From: Desulfotomaculum sp.
GTDB taxonomy: Bacteria; Bacillota; Desulfotomaculia; Desulfotomaculales; Nap2-2B
Length of the DNA stretch: 26,681 bases
NCBI GenBank assembly: GCA_003513005.1
Contig: DOTD01000054.1
Location: 1-26,681, forward strand
Reading direction: 5' to 3'
Shown here: piece after piece, positions 1-5,697 of the stretch
Layout of the letters: each line of letters opens with the position of its first letter
Numbering within the stretch: position 1 is the first letter of the stretch
Notes under the pieces: model-generated
Told to the model about the DNA's origin: nothing
The model's input: only the letters and a program-made list of their open reading frames with translations
The model's database searches: none
Position numbers and translations under genes: made by a program

Positions 1-336
1 CGTTCATATAAATCCGGTAAAGGCTCGGTTTTTGGAAAATTTTATGTTCGACTGTTTGTAATCTACTGCGTTATTTTTGCAATGCAAAAAGCAAATTCCT
101 ATCCAATAGGTTATCGTTCATATAAATCCGGTAAAGGAACGGTTTTTGGAAAAATTAATGTTTGACGGTTAGTAATATACTGCGTTATTATTGCGATGGA
201 AAAAGCAAATTCCTATCCAATAGGTTATCGTTCATATAAATCCGGTAAAGGAACGGTTTTTGGAAAAATTAATGTTTGACGGGTAGTAATATACTGCGTT
301 ATTATTGCGATGGAAAAAGCAAATTCCTATCCAATA
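1..336. repeat. Three tandem copies of a 114-bp repeat
   Basis: Units begin at 1, 115 and 229 with the same CGTTCATATAAATCCGGTAAAGG sequence (first 20 bases CGTTCATATAAATCCGGTAA). The first may continue past the left edge. Units 2 and 3 are almost identical; unit 1 differs more, for example TTTTATGTTCGACTG against TTAATGTTTGACGG. Each unit ends with a small palindrome, CCTATCCAATAGG. The 114-bp period equals 38 codons and unit 1 is open throughout in frame 1, but units 2 and 3 carry an in-frame TGA, so I do not call a protein. No function is recognised. Confidence 0.9.
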
Positions 337-425
337 ATCCAATATCCAATATCCAATATCCAAATCCAATATCCAAATATCCAAATATCCAAATATCCAA
401 ATATCCAAATATCCAATATCCAATT
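325..425. repeat. Short-unit minisatellite (ATCCAAAT / ATCCAAT type)
   Basis: A run of 7-8-bp units, first ATCCAAT-like and then about five copies of ATCCAAAT, directly follows the third 114-bp unit. The unit matches the TATCCAATA core of the palindrome that ends each 114-bp repeat, so the array probably grew by slippage from that sequence. The open frames across it on both strands are low-complexity (Ile, Gln, Tyr, Pro, Asn) and are not genes. Confidence 0.85.
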
Positions 426-430
426 TTGTC

Positions 431-995
431 TTTCAAAAGTTCATTGGCGATTCGGCTCATGACGCTTACCCCTGGTACGAACTCTTGCACACCTGGGGAA
501 TCGAGGCGTTTATTGATTTAAACACCAGAAGGCAGGGCAAGCTTTCCCTTCCCGGATTTACCGTTGGTAAAGATGGTACCCCAGTCTGCGCAGGCGGCTT
601 TCCCATGGTATTCTTTAGGCTACTGCGAAGGCCGCCGGCGGATTAAATGGCGCTGCCCTTCGGCCTGCGGCAAAGTGCCGGAATGCCTGAACAAATGCTC
701 TCCTTCCAAGTACGAAAGAGTTGTCTATAACAAGCCGGAGTGGGATTTAAGGCTTTTTTCCAAAACACCCCGGAATTCTAAGGCCTGGAAAAAGGTGTAC
801 GCCCGGCGTAGCGCCTCGGAACGGACGAACAAGCGCCAGAAGATTGACTACCGGTTGGAAAGGATCAGGGCCCGCAGTAAAAGAAGGATCTTTTGGCGGC
901 TCACCCTGGGGGCGATTAACCAGCACCTGGATGCCTGGGTTAACCAGTCCCGGGTAACGCTGGCCGAGATTATCGGAATCAAACAGGCTGCGTAG
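431..995 (+). pseudogene. 5'-truncated, frameshifted transposase remnant
   Basis: From 440 one frame reads FIGDSAHDAYPWYELLHTWG, the DDE-transposase style of GD-AHDAYPxYELL, through to VCAGGFPMVF near 620. It then runs into a stop at 644-646. The homologous reading continues in the next frame (LGYCEGRRRIKWRCPSACGK, then a basic C-terminus ending QAA at 995). The switch lies between about 605 and 625 and fits a net one-base insertion. The N-terminal half is missing: the coding similarity starts where the minisatellite stops. The C-terminal part holds the Cys-rich CPSACGKVPECLNKC segment. The family looks like an IS1182/IS4-type DDE transposase; exact IS not identified. Not functional. Confidence 0.75.
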
Positions 996-1021
996 TTAAA
1001 GCTCCTATGCCTAGATTCTTT

Positions 1022-1050
1022 CCCGGCAAAAATATTTGGTTTTTGCCGGG
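1022..1050. terminator. 11-bp perfect hairpin after the transposase remnant
   Basis: CCCGGCAAAAA (1022-1032) pairs perfectly with TTTTTGCCGGG (1040-1050) around a 7-base loop. The A and T tracts lie inside the stem at the loop side, and no T-run follows. It may be a bidirectional terminator or the end structure of the lost insertion element. The rest of 996-1240 shows no gene. Confidence 0.5.
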
Positions 1051-1242
1051 CTGGCTGATTATTGCCTTTTTCCGGTTAGACCTGCCGGCCACCCATAAAC
1101 CAACGCTATGAAGTTATCAAGGAACGTGTTTTTCAGCTTTTTTGTGTATGTTTGTGGTTTTAATGTTATTTGTTTCCTGCTAGATGCTGCTGGTTATTTT
1201 TGGTTTCCGAGACCCTTCAGCTATTTATCAATGCTGGGTTAC

Positions 1243-1272
1243 TTGACATTGCTAAAATAATTATGATAAAGT
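1243..1272 (+). promoter_or_regulatory. Promoter of the tetR gene
   Basis: A perfect -35 TTGACA sits at 1243-1248. The -10 region is TATGATAAAGT at 1262-1272. Good options are GATAAA (16-bp spacer), or TAAAGT preceded by an extended TG (18-bp spacer). The GTAC palindrome follows at once, so a bound repressor would block the start region. Confidence 0.55.
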
Positions 1273-1274
1273 TA

Positions 1275-1286
1275 GTACGTACGTAC
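1275..1286. promoter_or_regulatory. GTACGTACGTAC palindrome, probable TetR operator
   Basis: Twelve bases made of three GTAC units form a perfect palindrome. It lies between the tetR promoter and its ribosome binding site (GGAGG at 1299-1303). TetR-family proteins usually bind palindromes next to their own gene, so autoregulation of tetR and the following phasin gene is a reasonable inference. Binding is not shown. Confidence 0.55.
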
Positions 1287-1309
1287 GACCAATAATCTGG
1301 AGGTACAAC

Positions 1310-1891
1310 ATGCAGCAAAAGACCGATAAAACAAACCCATCTGAGAAAATCCTTATAACGACCTTTGAATGTCTTTCCACAAGAGGCTATGCCAATGTAT
1401 CCATGCGAAATATTGCCGAGGAAGCCGGAGTCGCGTTAAGCCAAGTAACATACTACTATAAGAATAAAGAAAAATTGCTCATTGAAGTTATCAATATGAT
1501 GACACTCCAATATTTACATGAAACAGAAGGAAATTTGGAATCTGTCACGTGTGAGCAAGAGAAGCTCGCGTCCCTCGTGAGGTTCTTTAAGGAACTGATC
1601 AGGGATAAACCAAAACTTTTGAAACTTTTTATTGATTTTATAGCACAGGCTTTATGGATTCCGTCTTTTAGAGAACAACTGGACAGCTTATTTACTGAAC
1701 TGACGGAGATTATTGAAAGAAACCTATTGACCTACACGAAAATCAATGAAAGATATCTTGGATATTCTCCTCAAACGGTAGCTAAATTAGTTCTTGGCGC
1801 TTTGATCGGAACATCTATTCAAATAATACTCGGTTCCGACCGGGACAGCGCCTTTGAATCCTTAAATTTGGCGGAGAGCCTATTAAATTAA
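1310..1891 (+). CDS. TetR/AcrR family transcriptional regulator
   Basis: 193 residues, normal for the family. The N-terminal DNA-binding domain spans about residues 12-60. It includes the recognition-helix region AGVALSQVTYYYKNKEKLL (about 41-59), the most conserved part of TetR proteins. The all-helical C-terminal half would hold the ligand and dimer domain; the ligand cannot be told from sequence. The start is ATG 1310 with GGAGG seven bases upstream. A 12-bp GTAC palindrome lies in the leader, suggesting self-repression. A phasin-like gene starts 15 bp after the stop and an AarF/UbiB gene follows, so the regulator probably controls a membrane- or lipid-related cluster. AarF and phasin partners hint at fatty-acid or hydrophobic ligands, but that is inference. 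Confidence 0.9.
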   Translation: MQQKTDKTNPSEKILITTFECLSTRGYANVSMRNIAEEAGVALSQVTYYYKNKEKLLIEVINMMTLQYLHETEGNLESVTCEQEKLASLVRFFKELIRDKPKLLKLFIDFIAQALWIPSFREQLDSLFTELTEIIERNLLTYTKINERYLGYSPQTVAKLVLGALIGTSIQIILGSDRDSAFESLNLAESLLN

Positions 1892-1906
1892 GAGGGAGTG
1901 TGTATT

Positions 1907-2245
1907 ATGTCAAACGCATTTGAAAAGACAATCAACTTAGGATTAGGGCTTTTATTGTATTCACGGGAAAAGGTGGAGGAAGTGGTTGAGGAACTGGTCG
2001 GCAGAGGCGAGGTGGCCAAAAAAGACGCCCGGCAGTTTGCGAGCGAGCTTATGCAAAGAGGCGAAGAACAGAGAGAAGAACTGAAAAAGCTGATTCAGGG
2101 TGAGGTCACCAAGGCTCTGGATCATGTAAATGTGGCAAGAAAAGAAGACCTTGTTGCAAAAGATGAAATCAGAGAAATTGTCAGAGAACAAATGCAGCAA
2201 GTACTCCGGGAACAGGGATGCTTCAAAAACGAGGGCACAAAGTAA
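1907..2245 (+). CDS. Phasin-like coiled-coil protein (COG3937 type)
   Basis: 112 residues from ATG 1907, which has AGGGAG nine bases upstream; a GTG at 1898 would overlap that site and is less likely. The N-terminus has a short hydrophobic stretch (NLGLGLLLYS, about residues 9-18). The rest is highly charged and helical (EKVEEVVEELVGRGEVAKKD, and EEQREELKKL), typical of small proteins annotated as polyhydroxyalkanoate synthesis regulator phasins. In Firmicutes these commonly sit beside AarF/UbiB genes, as here, without any PHA synthase. A role on PHA granules is therefore doubtful; a membrane-associated partner of the UbiB-like protein is an alternative. It is co-directional with tetR, 15 bp downstream. 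Confidence 0.75.
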   Translation: MSNAFEKTINLGLGLLLYSREKVEEVVEELVGRGEVAKKDARQFASELMQRGEEQREELKKLIQGEVTKALDHVNVARKEDLVAKDEIREIVREQMQQVLREQGCFKNEGTK

Positions 2246-2394
2246 AGGAAAAAATGTTTCAAAGTGCCGGAAAAGTGGCAGGCTCAGGAAAAAAGGCAAA
2301 TCAATCTAAATATGTTTTTGCTATGTGATGAAACGATAGAAGTGTCTCCTTTCCCCTCTGCTTAAATATTGCGGAATCGCGGGATAGAGTTGAG

Positions 2395-4083
2395 ATGATG
2401 AATTACAGGCGCATTCGTGCCAGAAGATATAAAGAAATCATTGCTGTTTTTACAAAACATGGTTTTGGATTGCTTGTAAAGCGACTTAGGCTTCCTTATC
2501 CTTTAAGGTCCAAAAATAGAATTTCAGACGTCGGAACCGTGCCTGACACGGCCGGAGCTTCAGCAGGAAGAAGGCTGAAGATGGCCTTGGAAGAACTGGG
2601 TCCGACGTTTGTTAAACTGGGACAAATTTTAAGCATACGACGGGATATTTTACCGGCTGATATTATTGAAGAACTTAAAAAGCTGCAAGACTCGGTGCAG
2701 CCGTTTCCTTTTTCTGAGGTAAAGACGCTCATTGAAACGGAATTTAATGACGCGCTGGGAAATATCTTTAAAGAATTTGACGAGGCGCCTGTAGCCGCGG
2801 CATCCATATCTCAAGTCCATCGCGCCAGACTGATTTCGGAAAAGCAGGTGGCCGTGAAGGTTCAGAGGCCGGAAATAGAAAGACTCATAGATTTGGACTT
2901 AAACATTTTAAAAGATATGGCGTATCTTCTCGACCATCACACAAAATACGGGGAGATTTATGATTTTAGCGGTATGGTGGCGGATTTTGAAAACACGCTT
3001 AAAAATGAACTGGATTTTACCAAAGAAGGGGAAAACGCGGATGCCTTCAGGCTTAATCTCAGCCGGGACGAAGGCGTAACAGTCCCGAAAGTGAAGTGGA
3101 TATATACGACAAATCGGGTTCTCACCATGGAGTATTTTGAAGGCATCAAGATCAGCGATTCTGCCGCCTTGGATCTGGCGGGCATTAATCGGAGAAAGAT
3201 CGCCGAGAGGCTTGCCGCCTCCATATGCAATCAAATACTCAGAGACGGTTTTTTTCATGCGGACCCGCATCCGGGCAATATTCAGGTCATGCCGGACGGT
3301 ACCATCATATTTCTTGATTTGGGGATGGTAGGTTGCCTCAACGAATCCCGGAAAAGAGCGATTTCAAATTTTTTTATCGGGGTTGCCTTCAAAGACAGTC
3401 GAATGGTGGTCAACTCCATTTTTGCTATGGAGGCCGCAACTTCTCGAAGCAATGTGAAAAGCTTTGAAAAAGACATCGATGCGTTGATCGAAAAGTACCT
3501 AACGATGCCTATGAACGAGATGAAAATTGATAAGCTGCTCCAGGAAATCTTTCATATTGCGTTTTTGAACCATGTAAAAACACCCCGTGAATTTGCTTTG
3601 CTTTCCAAAACATTGACAACTCTTCAAGGACTGTTGGAAAAATTAGCCCCGGATATTAACTCCCTTGTTATTGCGGAACCTATCGCTAAAAAGCTGCGTT
3701 ATCAGTCGCTTTCAGTCGAGAGAATGGGAAGCGGAATAAAAAAGAGCTTATTAGATTATTGGAATCTGTTGAGCGAATTCCCGGCCGCAATGCAAAGCCT
3801 TCTGCATAAAGCGGCAGATGCGGACTTTGCCGTTCAATTTGAGATGAAAGAGATGGATAAACTTCAAAGGCGATTGGAACGAATTTTCAACAGGATATCC
3901 TTCAGTCTGATTTTGCTTGCCGTAAGCATTATCATCGCCGGAGTCCTGATAAGCTCCGGCCTTAGTGCGGATAGAAGCAGCGAAATGTATTTTTTCAATA
4001 TTACCGTCTTAAAAGTAGGTTTGGCATCGGCGGCTATTGTTGTTTTGGTACTGGTGATCTCCATGATCAGGTCAAGAAACTGA
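2395..4083 (+). CDS. AarF/ABC1/UbiB atypical kinase-like membrane protein
   Basis: 562 residues, the usual family length. The diagnostic UbiB/ABC1 elements are all present. KLGQ (about 74-77) is in the N-terminal extension. AAAS (134-137) replaces the kinase glycine-rich loop. The ATP-site lysine is in VAVKVQRP (about K155). The catalytic-type segment is HADPHPGN (288-295) and the metal-binding motif is DLG (308-310). Two hydrophobic helices end the protein (about 503-525 and 533-558), giving membrane anchoring. Family members act in quinone biosynthesis or lipid distribution and usually show ATPase rather than kinase activity; the substrate here is unknown. The start ATG 2395 has only a weak upstream GAG, and ATG 2398 is possible. 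Its neighbours are the TetR/phasin pair upstream and an HD protein 28 bp downstream. Confidence 0.92.
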   Translation: MMNYRRIRARRYKEIIAVFTKHGFGLLVKRLRLPYPLRSKNRISDVGTVPDTAGASAGRRLKMALEELGPTFVKLGQILSIRRDILPADIIEELKKLQDSVQPFPFSEVKTLIETEFNDALGNIFKEFDEAPVAAASISQVHRARLISEKQVAVKVQRPEIERLIDLDLNILKDMAYLLDHHTKYGEIYDFSGMVADFENTLKNELDFTKEGENADAFRLNLSRDEGVTVPKVKWIYTTNRVLTMEYFEGIKISDSAALDLAGINRRKIAERLAASICNQILRDGFFHADPHPGNIQVMPDGTIIFLDLGMVGCLNESRKRAISNFFIGVAFKDSRMVVNSIFAMEAATSRSNVKSFEKDIDALIEKYLTMPMNEMKIDKLLQEIFHIAFLNHVKTPREFALLSKTLTTLQGLLEKLAPDINSLVIAEPIAKKLRYQSLSVERMGSGIKKSLLDYWNLLSEFPAAMQSLLHKAADADFAVQFEMKEMDKLQRRLERIFNRISFSLILLAVSIIIAGVLISSGLSADRSSEMYFFNITVLKVGLASAAIVVLVLVISMIRSRN

Positions 4084-4111
4084 AAATAACGCATAAAAGG
4101 AGCAATATTAA

Positions 4112-4633
4112 ATGAACGGCTGGATCATTTCAAAATTAAGACTGGAACCGGATTCCTTCGCTGATGCGGAATACATGGACTGTATAAGCGGGCTGATCAA
4201 CCATGAAATGGTCCGGCCGATGGGAAATTATATCCAACACAGCGACATCAATTGTTTAAAGCATAGCCTTTATGTGTCGTACAGCAGCTATCTTGTTTGC
4301 AGGCGGATGGGGCTTGATTATCGTTCGGCGGCCAGAGGAGGATTGCTTCATGATTTTTTTCTGTACGACTGGCATCTTGAAAAACCGCACAAGGGGCTGC
4401 ATGGCCTGACGCATCCTCACGTCGCTTTGCAGAATGCGAATAAATATTTCCATTTAAACAAACTGGAACAGGATATCATCCGGAAACACATGTGGCCTTT
4501 GACAGTAACACCGCCCAAATATAAGGAAGTATACATTGTGGCCGCGATAGATAAATATTGTGCATTTATGGAAACTTTCAATTTTGGAGAAAGAAAAAAT
4601 GTGCGCAGGTTGCAAAGCCTATTGTGCTGTTAA
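4112..4633 (+). CDS. HD-domain phosphohydrolase-like protein
   Basis: 173 residues, start ATG 4112 with AAAGGAG upstream. The metal-binding HD pattern is visible: H51 in CLKHSLYVS, H80-D81 in GGLLHDFFLYDW, further histidines at about 101 and 103 (THPH), and D147 in AAIDKYC. This matches the small HD family often annotated as HD superfamily hydrolase or uncharacterised protein. The substrate is unknown; nucleotides or phosphorylated small molecules are typical for the superfamily. It is 28 bp after the UbiB-like gene and probably in the same transcript. Its stop overlaps the end of the decayed minus-strand gene, so the last residues (RLQSLLCC) might have been altered by that insertion; I cannot prove this. 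Confidence 0.85.
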   Translation: MNGWIISKLRLEPDSFADAEYMDCISGLINHEMVRPMGNYIQHSDINCLKHSLYVSYSSYLVCRRMGLDYRSAARGGLLHDFFLYDWHLEKPHKGLHGLTHPHVALQNANKYFHLNKLEQDIIRKHMWPLTVTPPKYKEVYIVAAIDKYCAFMETFNFGERKNVRRLQSLLCC

Positions 4634-5380
4634 TGCGCCTTCCTTAGATTTGAGATAGCGTCTACATTAAATTTGGGGTCAGCGATAGCTCTCAATAACG
4701 CAAGATCCTTGCCGGTCACATCAAGCGCACGATATTTCTTGCCGTCTTTAGCGGATAGGCTTTGCAACATGCGATAATACCTCGCTTACCGTTACGTCCT
4801 CCTTCATAGTGGCTGCCTGTTCAGTAAAATTCTTAATACGCTTTCCTGCAAATCTTTGTTCGCGGTGAAATATCGGCAATCCCTTGACGCATCGGACGGA
4901 GTTTCTTTTCGCCGCTTTCATCGCCCTGAAACGGTTCGATATATTTTGAATTTCGCTGGATTGTTCATGGTAAACTCAAATAATGCATGACGCAACAAAT
5001 AGCCCATGTGCTTTTTGTAGTTCTTGTTGATCGTGAAAGATATAGTCTTTTGCCCACTCGCTTTGCCAAAGAGTCCAGGTATAGCTTAGATCATTCCCAA
5101 ACAGCCGGGTCATTGATGGAAAAACTTCACAGAATGAATCCTGACAGCATTTCAATCCATCTTACGCTACGTTGGCTGTCCAACAAGTCTTGCGCCACGG
5201 AATAATCCTCCACGCCGAGGAACTTATTCCCATTGAGGACGTACTTGCTGCCGGATTTATCAAGTAAACGTTTTAGCCACTCTTAAGCCGTTCAACGCAA
5301 TTTGAACCTCAAACGGCGCCCATGTTTGTAAGCGGATGCTCATAAAGCCGTAATCTTCGTGATCGTAATAGAAACTTTTA
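4630..5380 (-). pseudogene. Decayed gene of an uncharacterised family, many frameshifts
   Basis: Between the HD gene and the XRE gene no intact frame exists, but the minus strand holds colinear protein-like pieces in alternating frames. From right to left these are FYYDHEDYGFMSIRLQTWAP (start near 5375), EWLKRLLDKSGSKYVLNGNK, GVEDYSVAQDLLDSQ, FPSMTRLFGNDLSYTWTLWQ, YLLRHALFEFTMNNPAKF and SLSAKDGKKYRALDVTGKDL. The last runs to ...SNLRKAH and a TAA at 4630-4632. At least four frame changes separate them, and the N-terminus is missing. The pieces resemble a family of several-hundred-residue uncharacterised proteins with a GFMxIRLQTWxPF motif and a winged-helix-like tail that I have seen associated with accessory DNA; I cannot name it. 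Not functional. Confidence 0.65.
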
Positions 5381-5620
5381 ATGAAGGATGAAGAACTCAA
5401 AGCAGAATACGAAAAATTGAAACCGCGCTATGATGTCATTTCGCAAATCATTGAAGCGCGAACCAGCCAAAATATTACCCAGGAAGAATTGGCGCTTCGG
5501 GTTGGGACACAAAAATCCAATATCAGCCGCCTGGAAAGCGGAATGTACAATCCATCACTGGACTTTTTGTCAAAGGTTGCCCGCTGCCTTGGGAAAGAGG
5601 TACAGGTTATATTGAAATAA
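5381..5620 (+). CDS. XRE-family HTH protein, HigA-like antitoxin or regulator
   Basis: 79 residues. A Cro/C1-type helix-turn-helix fills about residues 22-77: ITQEELALRVGTQKSNISRL, then ESGMYNPSLDFLSKVARCLG. The N-terminal extension (MKDEELKAEYEKLKPRYDVI) is typical of HigA antitoxins that sit directly downstream of a RelE/HigB toxin. No toxin is present here: the decayed minus-strand gene ends at the start codon, and no clear ribosome binding site is left. The protein is therefore an orphan antitoxin. Alternatively it regulates the primase-helicase-nuclease gene, which begins 77 bp downstream on the same strand. I cannot tell these apart. Expression may be weak or depend on an upstream transcript. 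Confidence 0.85.
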   Translation: MKDEELKAEYEKLKPRYDVISQIIEARTSQNITQEELALRVGTQKSNISRLESGMYNPSLDFLSKVARCLGKEVQVILK

Positions 5621-5697
5621 CTAAGAAAGTTGTAGTTACGAGCAACGGTATAAAGAGATTAAAAGTCTTCATTTCAGAATACTTGGAGATGCTTGAT

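Noticed and set aside
325..425. Possible CRISPR array
   Set aside because: Units are 7-8 bp with no unique spacers, and no cas genes are near.
276..521. Open frames across the minisatellite on both strands
   Set aside because: The residues are only the repeat translated (Ile-Gln-Tyr-Pro-type); no start site or family.
2253..2327. Small plus-strand frame MFQSAGKVAGSGKK... of 24 residues
   Set aside because: It follows an AAAGGA-like site but is too short and unlike any family I know; the gap before the UbiB-like gene has no stronger signal.
4987..5205. Plus-strand 72-residue frame
   Set aside because: It is antisense to the colinear minus-strand fragments of the decayed gene and has no ribosome binding site.
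5621..5697. Clear sigma-A promoter for the fusion gene
   Set aside because: TATAAA is present near 5650 but no -35 at good spacing is seen, so no promoter feature is claimed.
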